Source: Chara braunii
Lineage: Eukaryota > Streptophyta > Charophyceae > Charales > Characeae
NCBI GenBank assembly: GCA_003427395.1
Contig: BFEA01000001.1
Span: 13,512,038-13,576,037 of the forward strand
Direction: 5' to 3'
Length of the DNA stretch: 64,000 bases
Made by a program: the position numbers and the translations under genes. Below the pieces are notes generated by a model. It ran no database searches, was not told the DNA's origin, and saw only the letters and a list, made by a program, of their open reading frames with translations. Position 1 is the first letter of the stretch, and every line of letters starts with the position of its first letter. Positions 25,898-36,300 of this stretch are shown piece by piece.

Positions 25898-26109
25898 CTT
25901 CTCATGAGAATTTTTAAGAGGTTGCAAGTGTCGAAGGTGCTTTTAGCCGAATAATTTTGAGTTTGCAACAACAGTCTACATTGCAGTAAGACCATGTGCA
26001 TCCGTTGAGATTGATAATTTTGAATTTGTGGCATCACTCCTGTTGTACTAGTGTGGATTAGTGTTGTTGAAACCAACATTGCATGTGAAACTGCCGTTAC
26101 GGCAAAGGT

Positions 26110-27474
26110 GACGCCGAACAGTTCAAATGATGATAAGTACTTCTTGAAACACTAAGAGCGGGTTACACAATTGTGTGTTTGTGAATCGACTAACTCCCTA
26201 AGCGGTCGAACAAGGCATCGAAGAGGCTGATATGATTGTGGGTTCATTCTATGTTATCAGGCCCTGCTTACACAACCCCCTGCCTGTCCAAGGTTGTTCG
26301 AGCGAACAAGCAGTTCAACATCCTCCCTTGTACTTGAGGCCCGAAAACCCAAATTACGCAAAAAACTAAAATGAAAACTTTTGCCTTCGGGTCCTTTATC
26401 GAATTTATTTAGACTCTTGAAACTGGAGTTGTCTAGGCCTGGACGTTCACAACCACCCTCACTATCCGACCAGAACGTCCTACAATCACTATCCGACCAG
26501 AACGTCCTGCAATCAGATGTCTGGTAGCCTAGGTTTTATATCTTTCTTTTTTAATAAAAAAAGTCTGGTTTGTTACAGAGGTTGGATACTAGACAAATGG
26601 CAATCATCCACAGTACTTGGTCACTTGGTTGTCCAAATGAACCCCTATGAAGACCCCACCCACCCTTCCTCTCTCTTTTTGCCCTTGCACACTCCCATCC
26701 CCCCTGTTGTACCCTAATGTAACCACCCAAGAACATCACCAATCACCATCTTGGCGGGGTCATCCGACCAGACCGCAGTTGAAGGCTCCTGGGCTAAACA
26801 AACACCCCAACCCTCTACTCAACCCCGGTTGAAGCAAACACCGTGCAAGCCGATTGCATGGAGACTTCGAGAGCTAAGGTGTGAAGATGCTACTACAGGA
26901 CTTCATGTCGGTGCCTAGTGACTATTATTTAAATGTGCCATGATCATAGAGAGCTGGAAATTCTTTGTTCCCTCAAATGTCCCTGAAGCCCGTTTCAGCC
27001 CCGCAAATAGGTGCAACATCTCTTGACACCACTCTTGACCTCCCCGACATCCCGTACTAAGGAACTGCTATGCCACCGTCCACCCTGTGCTAGGTACGAG
27101 GATAGCCGACCCTGAGTTATGGACTGCAACTCTACCATCCGTTCCCTCGCATATCCCTGGAGCCCGTTCCGATTTTATTCCTACTGGGTTTTCAAATTGA
27201 TCAGACTACACTGTAAAGATGATATTATAACCATTTGATCGGCATAATCCATGGGGACTATTCTACATTTTGTCATGGGTTTAAGCTGTCCTTTGCCGTG
27301 GGTCTCTCCATTCAAAAATCCCTGCTCTCACAGTGCACTCAACAGTTTCCTGATGGGTGCATGCAACACCAATTGTTTCCTTCTTGCATACTTTCTTATA
27401 ACTATTTTCTGAAGCAAGTTGGACTATACCCTAAAGGGTGATACGACCATGTGGTTATTGTCGTTAGTTGAGTT
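26110..27474. other. No gene recognised
   Basis: Mixed-composition DNA. A tandem pair ACTATCCGACCAGAACGTCC at 26,460 and 26,488; nothing else stands out. Confidence 0.45.
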
Positions 27475-28030
27475 CGAAAGTAGGATATAAACCGCACACA
27501 AAAACGTCCTCCTACGTGTGTAGATATAGGCTCATTGGTTTTGAAAGGGAGGGTAATACCACCACGGGTTTATTTTCTTTAACAGTAGGATATGATCCAC
27601 ACAAAAGCCATCATCCTACATGTATAAATATAGACTGATTGGTTTCGTATCACAATAGGATAGGAACCCTAAAAACAAATATTCTATTTTGTGCATATAC
27701 ATAGATTGTTTCTTTTTGAATTAAAGTGGAGGAGGAATCCCAAAGATTGTCTTCCAACTATGCGCATGTATTTTGATTGTTTGATTCTGAAATACAATAG
27801 GATAAACGACAACCCCAAGAGGGTCATCCTACCGTGTCCATGTATTTATAGACTGTTTGATTTTGAAATACAATACGATAGGAACGCCATCCTACTGTGT
27901 GCATGTATTTGGATTGTTCGAATTTGAAATATAACATAGTAGACTGAGAGACGACCTTTAAGGGTCGTCCTACTGTACTCATGCATTGCAGTGCGACAAG
28001 AACATCGTCCTGCTCCATGCACGTATTTAG
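27475..28030. repeat. Hairpin minisatellite A, about 65-75-bp unit
   Basis: Roughly eight diverged units: CATCCTACTGTGTGCATGTA, then TTTGATTGTTTGATTTTGAA and ATACAATAGGATAGGAAC. Many units hold a foldback across the ...GGATgACC/GGGTcATCCT part; the cleanest is GACGACCTTTAAGGGTCGTC at 27,952-27,971. Confidence 0.8.
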
Positions 28031-28900
28031 GTGGGTGGTCTATTTTTAAAACACACGAATTTATTTTGTAGGAGTTACATTGGGGATGTCTTTCGTAGCT
28101 TAGCCACGTAGTAGTCCCTAACGGACTCGTCAAGCACTAGATAAAACATCCGATAACAAATCTCGTAGCTTAGACATATAGTAGTCCCTCACTGACTCAT
28201 CGAGCACTACATAAAAAATGAATGGATGAGGAGAGCAGTTCAAAAAATAGATAAACAAATGCACAAATGCTGAATTGAAAAAAAAAATAAAAAATGGGGC
28301 AGAATATTAGCCCGGTCAGAAGAGTTAGATGCGGCCCACCAAGTCACGCTGCCAGCGGGGACTCAGTAGCCTTGGGCCCAAGAGTACGATGCCTCTCCTA
28401 GAGGGTGCACGTAGGAGCCCCTAGAACGCTACACCCAACCTCTGGGTCTGGATATGCTAAAAAGATACCCGTGCTGGCCAAAAACAATCCAATGACAGCC
28501 AAACACACAACACGGAATCTCTAAAAGTAACTTCGAGGCCAGGTCCAATCCCTTTCTGCGGATTTTCCATTGTGGTCCACTCTTTGTGGAACAGACATCA
28601 ACAGTCGGTGCTATGACACTTGACTTGAATTTAAATTGCAGAGCAATACACCGCCCCTCCCTATCTGCCGGTCCTACACTCCACCTCCACTTATCCATCC
28701 TCGTCCCAACCCAACCCAAACCCCACCAAATCACAACCCAAACCCCACCAAATCACAAACCCTAGAGGCCCGCAACTGCCTCGGTACTCCTAAATACCCC
28801 TTGCCACTACCCCTCACCAACCCCCTCGCCACTCATCCCTTACCCAACTCTCACCTAGGCCTACGTTATCCTCGTCCACACTCATCCCTCTTGTCAAGTT
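28031..28900. other. No gene recognised
   Basis: A duplicated CGTAGCTTAG...TAGTAGTCCCT...ACTCGTCAAGCACTA segment at 28,094 and 28,163. C/A-rich simple sequence from 28,640. Confidence 0.45.
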
Positions 28901-28909
28901 TATTCCCTG

Positions 28910-29370
28910 CGCAGATTTTCCGACCGACCATACCACCTACACCCCACCACCATGACCCATTTTTCCATAAATAATATACACTGCACACCACTCCACCTCC
29001 ACTAACTCCATCTTACTCCCAACTCAACCCAAACCCCACCATCACACCCCTAGTCCCCCAATACTCCTGCATCCCCCTTGCCACTCACCTAGGCCTATGT
29101 TATCCTCTTCTACCCTCATCCCTCTTGTCACTATCATTCCCTGCATGTTTACACTCCGCGCAGATTTTCCAACTGACCATTCCACCTACGCCCCATCACC
29201 ACCTACACCCCATCCCCATGACCCACTTTTCCATATAACTAGTACACACTGCAGACCACCATATCAGATTTTCCAACTGACCATTCCACCTACGCCCCAT
29301 CACCACCTACCACCCATCCCCATGACCCACTTTTCCATATAACTAATATACACTGCAGACCACCATATCT
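28910..29370. repeat. C-rich tandem repeat, about 107-bp unit
   Basis: CAGATTTTCCAACTGACCAT, then TCCACCTACGCCCCATCACC and ATGACCCACTTTTCCATATA occurs at 29,160 and 29,267, with a diverged copy at 28,914. Confidence 0.85.
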
Positions 29371-30480
29371 GTCTGTATACATCACTACAAAAACAACTGT
29401 TACTCCAAAGTATATAGAAACACACTACTGCCTCTTACCAGCCAGGCCCAATCTGCATCAGGCACTGTACACCCTAATCCCTCTCAGGGCGGGCAAGTCT
29501 CTCTACAAGCATGCAACACCTCAACATATGCCTGTGTGGGATCCTCAGAGACTTTACGAGGAACTACTAATTATTAATATAAAAGAAAGACCAATGACTT
29601 ATACGTACGATAGATACCTTTGTTTGCATGTAGTGTCGTATTATTATAGTGAACCCGGGCAAAAGCCGTGGCCTTCGGCCTACAAAGAGGGGCGTATTAT
29701 TATAGTGAACCCGGGCAAAAGCCGTGGCCTTCGGCCTTCCTTCCCTTCGATACCCCCGCTCTTTTTTGGGCTTCCTCTTTTGTTTCATCTCGCAGCTCAC
29801 CTTTTACCATGCCTCCGATCTACAACAAGGCTCACCGAGTGGATTGTGGTTGACCGCGAGCTATTTGAGCTATTCACATCTTGTAAGCGTAATCGCCCAC
29901 TTGCACGCAATGGAAAGAAAGCACAGTGAAAGGGGAGGTATGCTCCTGTTCATTTTCAGCATGTCTTCGGCTTAAATTTTGTGTCTTCTGTGAATGATGC
30001 TCACTCGTATACATTTAGTAGTGCCAAGGGGGGAGTGGTGGAAGAGAAGACGTTCTACACGAGGAGGCAGAAGGGGAAGGGCAGGGAGAAGGGACAGAAC
30101 AGAAGAGAACCAAACTTCACAGGAAGGAGTGGGGGAGCGGGATGAGAAGTTCTACACACTCCGAGGAAGGGAGGGAGAGGTGTGCATCTGGTGCTCACGT
30201 GTGTGTGTGTTCAACACAGCAGGGGGTTTGCTGTCCTGTCCGTATGCACACAACTCGAACAGTCCTGTGAGCATGCGTGTGTGCGCATGTCTGTGTTCAA
30301 AACAGCAGGGTGTGCTGTCGTGTTCGCTATGCACGACTCCAACATAAAACCCAGGATTGTGATTCATCAGACTTTCACCGATTCGTCAAGATACTTGCTC
30401 TTTCTTTAAGAAAAGGGCCGCAACCCTGACAAACACAAATCAAACACAAAAACCACGAGCTGCGCAGTAATCCACGCTGG
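29371..30480. other. No gene recognised
   Basis: A 54-bp tandem pair (GTATTATTATAGTGAACCCG ... GTGGCCTTCGGCC) at 29,637 and 29,692. The plus-strand frame over it continues to 29,929 without recognised similarity. Confidence 0.4.
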
Positions 30481-30555
30481 GCCTCGGAGATTCGAACACA
30501 GGTCCATAGTTCAACATTTGATGGGTGTACCTACTGAATTAAGGCCATATTCTCA
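30481..30555 (-). mobile_element. tRNA-derived SINE head
   Basis: Minus strand: GGCCTTAATTCAGTAGGTAC (A-box), then CACCCATCAAATGTTGAAC and CCTGTGTTCGAATCTCC (B-box). Confidence 0.6.
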
Positions 30556-31715
30556 ATGACTTTCCTGGATGTATCCGCCTGCAACTACAAGTTGGGGTGC
30601 CTCCGGCCACAATGGCATCCCAAGCTGAGTCAAAAAATGTTATAGTGTGAGTATGTCCTAAGGCCTTTCCGTCACTTGTTCATCTCTCCGTTGGCCTGCC
30701 AGAAATTAAAATTGCACACACGGAAACGAAACAAAATGCAACAAAAGAAAAAACCTCCCTTGCATCTGTTTCTTGACCCGCTTGAAAAAAAAACTACACA
30801 CCCATACACACCACGGAAAAACACAAACACGTCATCCCTTGCATCCGTTTGTTGGTCTGTTTGAAAAAACAACACACCCAGAAACTAAACAAAACGCAAC
30901 AAAGAAACACAACCACATCATCTGACATACCTTCTTTCACTTCTGTTTCGTCTTTTTCGTGTAGTGGATAAAACCACAGAGATAGCAAGGGTATGATAAA
31001 TCACGCCGCATCAGGAGTATGTTTTACATGAAACGCACAAGTTTGCATTGGACGGGTCCCGCAAGAGCACGAACATAAAAACGTGGCTCCCATCCAGGTG
31101 TTCGAGAATTGCCTGAGAGAGCAAGCGATGGCCACCCAGATTCACTTGAAGGGCTATATCTGCACGAGAATTGCCACTCCCAGGCTAAAAGGGTAATTTG
31201 CAGGCGATAAGCTTCTTATCGCCGGGAACCACACACCTTTCATCCACACACCTTTCATCCACACACCTTTCATCCACACACCTTTCATTCATTTTTATTT
31301 TCCGTTTTCTTTTTCTGGGGAAGATGAGCTCAAAAGGTTGCCATAGTTGAAGTATTTTTTTTTCCGCCCCCTCCCGGAGTCCCTGAACTGCTTGCTCTTC
31401 TAATACAACAACGCATTTAGTTTTTTTTCATTTCACTTTCAACGTCCAAAGCGGCATTTCCTGAGCCAAGCAGACCAACGGCAACATCACATCACCAGCG
31501 TTCCACCATGAGACACTTCCGTCGTCACAACTCACTCGAACCGGCGAAAGTGTGTTCAAATCTCCTGTCATTTGTGTGCAAATAAAGGATAGTTTTTCTA
31601 TACGTAAAACAAGAAAAGGTTTAGCGAAAACAAAACAAATAAAAATCCACAAAAAAAACAAATTCTTGATTTCTGCATAAGCAAATTCAATAGGTATGCC
31701 CTTGACCTTCGCAGA
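30556..31715. other. No gene recognised
   Basis: Four copies of CACACACCTTTCATC (31,225-31,290) and a perfect hairpin GGCGATAAGCTTCTTATCGCC (31,203-31,223). A-rich elsewhere. Confidence 0.45.
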
Positions 31716-31912
31716 TCCATATCATGTACACTTTTGACAGATGTAGTGTCCTAAATCTAGGCTAGAAATTCCATACCCTTTACCTTCGCAGATCCATATN
31801 GTAGTGTCCTAAATCTAGGCTAGAAATTCCATACCCTTTACCTTCGCAGATCCATATCATGTACACTTTTGACAGATGTAGTGTCCTAAATCTAGACTAG
31901 AAATTCCACTGT
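31716..31912. repeat. Tandem repeat, about 86-bp unit, interrupted by an N
   Basis: CTTCGCAGATCCATATCATG through TAGTGTCCTAAATCTAGGCT and AGAAATTCCATACCCTTTA is present three times. The single N at 31,800 replaces about 27 bp of the middle unit, so the array was probably misassembled. Confidence 0.9.
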
Positions 31913-32103
31913 CCTCTATCTCACTCCAGTGAACCGGTTCTAAAAGCATTCCACCAGTTCAGCTGTGGCTACTTTCACCGCTTCACGCCTAATTCACCGC
32001 CTACGTGTGCTCAAAATTCCATAGATAAGTAACATGACAGTGACATTTATAAGAAAGATTTCTGGAAAGATGGCTAAAAAATCTTTGTCAAACATGGAGG
32101 TAC

Positions 32104-32185
32104 ACAATATAGCAATCACAGGAAAGAGTAAATAATATAGCAATCACACGAAAGAGTAAATAATATAGCAATCACAGTCAGGAGC
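32104..32185. repeat. 34-bp tandem repeat, three copies
   Basis: AATATAGCAATCACAGGAAA followed by GAGTAAAT. Confidence 0.9.
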
Positions 32186-32587
32186 ATACATGAAATAGAG
32201 AGTAGCTTCTGGAAACATTGGTATTGAAAGGTCCAAGAAACAGACAGTGCGTCACCACCACAACCTGCTAGGATCTTCTCATCCTTCCTCCACGGAAAAA
32301 GAAAATAGATAGCATCACGGATTCACCGCATGACAAAATCAGTACTACACATACCTGCATAAGCAATGTTCAATCAGCAGGAAACCACAGAAAAGTACGG
32401 CCACTCGCCCTAGCCAGCGACCGCAGAGCTGTTTGGGGCCCTCAGAAACTTTACGCAACCCATCTCATACAATTTTCCACGTAAAGAGTATGCATTTTTA
32501 GAGTATATATATATATCGTCACAAACAGAACTGCCCGGTAAACCGTTGGCAGAGAGAGAGAAGAGGACAACAAACGAGGGGCTGTGA

Positions 32588-32645
32588 CAAACTGTTTCGT
32601 CGGAGTTTCACCGACTCATCAGGAGGCTGAACCCTCAACAGTCTG
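32588..32645 (-). ncRNA. Hammerhead ribozyme, type III, intact
   Basis: On the minus strand every conserved core base is present: CUGAUGA (32622-32616), GAA (32598-32596) and cleavage triplet GUU. Stem III is 8 bp (CAGACUGU with ACAGUUUG, one G-U pair). Stem I is GAGG/CCUC with a 6-nt loop. Stem II is GUCGG/CCGAC with a 7-nt loop. Predicted cleavage is between 32637 and 32636. The closed stem I and II loops with open stem III define type III, the class known from plant viroid-like RNAs and retrozymes. Activity is inferred from the structure. Confidence 0.9.
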
Positions 32646-32945
32646 CAGAATCCCCTCACTGATTACACTGTAAATGATAATCTACCCTAACCAAAATCAA
32701 AGTAGACTGTCACTCACCCACACCAGATGGAAAACTCTACAGACTGTCGGTTCACACCCCATCACAAGCCAGCAAAACATCCACGAAACAAAGAAAGGTC
32801 TGTCACAGCCAAAAAATACACTCCAGACACGCCGCTGGCACTAGAGGCACAGCATGGCCGCCTAGTATATATATCGTCAAATAGAACTGCCTACGGTAAA
32901 CCGTAGGCAGAGAGGGAGAAGAGGACAACAAACGAGGGGCTGTGA

Positions 32946-32980
32946 CAAACTGTTTCGTCGGAGTTTCACCGACTCATCAG
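32946..32980 (-). ncRNA. Half hammerhead ribozyme (3' half only)
   Basis: Identical to the intact ribozyme from CUGAUGA through stem II, GAA and the 3' strand of stem III. The 5' strand of stem III, the cleavage site and stem I are missing: the element stops at CCCC just before CUGAUGA and passes into (TA)n. It lies exactly 358 nt from the intact copy. Confidence 0.85.
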
Positions 32981-33001
32981 GGGGTATATATATAGTATGC
33001 A

Positions 33002-33007
33002 TTTATT
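33002..33007 (-). promoter_or_regulatory. Candidate DRE2 polyadenylation signal AATAAA
   Basis: AATAAA reads on the minus strand 324 nt after the proposed stop codon and just before the hammerhead repeat. This is position-based inference only. Confidence 0.3.
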
Positions 33008-33330
33008 GAAATAGTTAATAGTTATTTAATAGTTATTTCTTTGCCCGATATCATACAGTTACAATGCTGGCAAGTCTCATCGAGTGTCTCCAACCACTCT
33101 GGTCAGACCTCTACGAAGAAATATGGTGGTAGACATGCTAATTGTACACAATTTCCCAAAGCTAATATATAAGTAAATCTTCTAGATGCTGTGTGATGTT
33201 GGGGTTGGGTGGATCCAGCATACCAGCGTACTAGGGCACCCTTCTGCTGGTCACATAAGAAAGGAGGAATCGTCTGAAGCATTGCAAAACCAAAATTATC
33301 GCCCACTATTGGTCTTGAAGTAGGACCGAT

Positions 33331-33390
33331 CTACTGAAGGTGAGAGGGAGGCCCATTAGACAGGTCCAGTCTATTGGTGGGCAGCTTCAC
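33331..33390 (-). CDS. DRE2: DRE2 exon 8 (C-terminus, tentative)
   Basis: Acceptor TTTCCCGGCAG, then [19 protein letters not shown] and a TAG stop. Family members end GEKV-x-L plus 8-15 residues, so V-x-L directly after the splice and the short open frame fit, and the phase (0) is right. The tail itself is not conserved, so this rests on the splice site and V-x-L. An AATAAA lies 324 nt further on (33007-33002, minus). Confidence 0.55.
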   Translation of the reverse strand: MKLPTNRLDLSNGPPSHLQ

Positions 33391-36300
33391 CTGCCGGGAA
33401 ACTGGCCCAGCGTCCCATGTGCAATATTGGAGGGATTCAGGTTTCAGATCCCCACCCTTCTTCCTAGTTACATGTACCCTTTTGTTGCTTGTGGCTCCCT
33501 GCTTTCTTGACCTCCTGATAGCAACTTCCATCCTCTCCACCCTGGGTGAGACTTGGGCTGCCTAAGTTAGACCGGGCATGCACAGGCTGCTCAGTTAGAA
33601 CTTAGTAGGGCCATCGAACCCCGACTCACCTACTGGGGATTGTTACTTCTTGCTTGGTGGTCCTGTAGGTTTGTTGATGGGTTTATTCATATTAGCCCTC
33701 GATCTCTAACTACAGGGGCATGTTCCTTATTACATGATTGTCTTGTTGGTTTGCTGGTGGGCTTATATTTCCATTAGCCCTTGATCTCTTGTCACCAAGA
33801 GTTCTACCATATACCAACCCAGCTCAGATATCTCTTCGTCACACTCAAAATTGCTTGGACAATTCCTTCGTCACTCGACATATACCTTGATTGACTCGAG
33901 GATCAGACATTCAACAAACTACCATCCAAGGCACCATCATGTTGGCTTATGCAAGTGCACACTGACACACTCCCGAGTATTCACACACGTACATATGAGA
34001 TGTTGAACAAACTACCAACGTCGGTGGGGCATCACACTGGCTTCACATATGAGATGCACAAATCAGACAGACGCTCAACAAACTACCATCCAAAGCCACA
34101 TGACCTGGCCCTGAGTACGCACACCAGTACATATGTGACGTTTGACAAACTGCTAACTCAGGTGGCATCGCGTTCGCTTCACACATGAGATGTACATATC
34201 AGATGTTCAACAAACTACTGCATGACGTTGGCTTACGCATGCGCAAGCACATACTCCCAACGTATGCACACAAGTACATACGAGAGGTTAAAAAAACTAC
34301 CCAACCTTGGCAGCAACACTTTCACTTACACATGCGGTACATACTGAGCAGTACACAGAATATGCAACTCCCACGACATACAAAGGGTCGAGTACATAAA
34401 CAAACCAAAAAAAAACAAAATCAAAATAAATCCTGTGAAAAAACATGGTAAGGACGGAGAATACCAATAGAGACAACTTCTGCCTCATCAAGAAAATCTA
34501 AGCTATATTCGAAAAAAAGAAACGAATAGAAAAAGACGAAAGGTAAAAAAAACGTGTTCCCATACCTATTTGTGGATACGTGCTGAATATGTGAGTATGT
34601 TCACTCCTGTACATACGTGCAGCAAACGTGAGTATGTGCACTCCTGTACGCATGACCCGCGTACATATATGCCATGTCACCCAGCGACCAAATTTAGTCT
34701 TTTCCTTCAGAAATTGAAGTGTCCAAACATATTCTGAGACACCAGAAAATGATACAACAATAGATGCGAGTTTTAGGCGACCTCACACCATCCTCCTTCC
34801 ACAGATTCCTCTCCTCATTGGCCAGATCAGGAAACCCGACCTGCACATTCGAACACAGACACAGACTGTAAAACCACATCTCCTATCAATACAGGAGTTC
34901 CTAAAAAAATGCGCTCAAGATGAAAACTCGCGGACATCTGCAGCTTGAAAGACAGGCCACAGAGTTTTTTCTTTTTTTCCGGAAGAATATTTGAATCAAC
35001 TCAAATAAACCTGAACTCAGGACAGATCACCTGCTGCTTGGCAGTGAGTCAATCAAAGCCACTCAGACACGACCTCGGTCCACCATCCTGCTCTCTAATC
35101 AAACCGTATCTACCCTACCAGAGCGTACAAAATCCAAGGTTGCAACAATCACAATTAAAATCACTATCACAACAAAAACGTTTCACACGTCAACTGCACT
35201 TCCACACGTCCACAAGGCAAACCACCTACATCTTCACCCATCCATCCGGCCACCATGAAAGCCAACTTCTATTCCACTTTATTCCTGCCCAATGTAAGAC
35301 CCCTCTGTGACAGAGTACCATGCTTCTTCTTCCATGTCCATGAGATAAACCAACTCTCACCCGCCCGGAATCCCACCAGCTCACTCCCAACTTCTCACAG
35401 GAGTTGTTACACAGCCGCTTGGTTCAACAGGCCATCCCAGTCCACTTTCTCGAGCTGAATCATGCACCCACCAGACAGGATCACCTTACGCTCTATATAC
35501 CTATCTACCCATCAAAAATGGCCCTCTTACCAAGCTTCGACGGGCATCGGATGCTGTACGGTTGCAGGTTTATACAACCTCTCCCAAGAAATTTTCTGGC
35601 AAAACGATCTGCACATGAGCAAACGATAGTTTCTCCGGGTGAGCTCATAAACAGCACGATCACAGCTTGATGCCTACAAAAGAACAGTTAAAACAACGAT
35701 TTTTTCCTTTCCATCTCTTCCACTTTTCCTTAAAACAGCTTCCACTGCTCAGCTTCACAGGAGGCGGAGCTGCATGACAGGAAACTGTCACACGTGGTTC
35801 TGAGGGTACGGGCCCAGTACCAGTTGGTTTAAGGAACTGTGAGCTGTTATTACCACATTCTAAGTTGATATGCGATGCCACGCCATCGGTGGCACATCGG
35901 TGGCAGACCCCTCACTGCAACTTTTAGATCCCGTAAACGTGACAAAGCTATTGAAGGCTCGTTGGTTAGACCATCAGTACTTCAATAGGAAAGCGTTTTT
36001 TGTTTTTTTTTTGTTTTTGTTTTTAAGTTTCTCAGTGTTCTCACCCTCAAAAGAGGAAAACCGTCAGATAAAGAGAGCTGGTTAACAGAGGCCTCAATTT
36101 TCAGACCACTTGTCAGGCTATTTATAACAAAACCCAAGCAGATAAAAGTCATAAAACTCCTTCGTGTGACGAGCCCATGGTATTCTTCTTTGGTAAAAGG
36201 CAAAAGAATAGCATGCCATATGAGCTGAACTCGACTTGTACACAACCGGAATTTTAGGATGAACAGTGCTAACAGACCTCAACATCAGCAGCAGGCCAAA

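Larger units (their letters stand above)
32517..32980 (-). mobile_element. Hammerhead-bearing tandem repeat element (358-nt unit, 1.3 copies)
   Basis: The block from CGTC at 32517 recurs at 32875, so the period is exactly 358 nt, and the second copy ends at 32980. Near the minus-strand 3' end of each unit there is a hairpin; in the second copy it is a perfect 10-bp stem (CTGCCTACGG/CCGTAGGCAG) with a 4-nt loop. The element is flanked by (TA)n on both sides, which may be a target duplication. There is no ORF, LTR or primer-binding site. The unit length and type III ribozyme recall retrozymes. It is AC-rich on the plus strand, unlike its AT-rich flanks. Confidence 0.75.
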
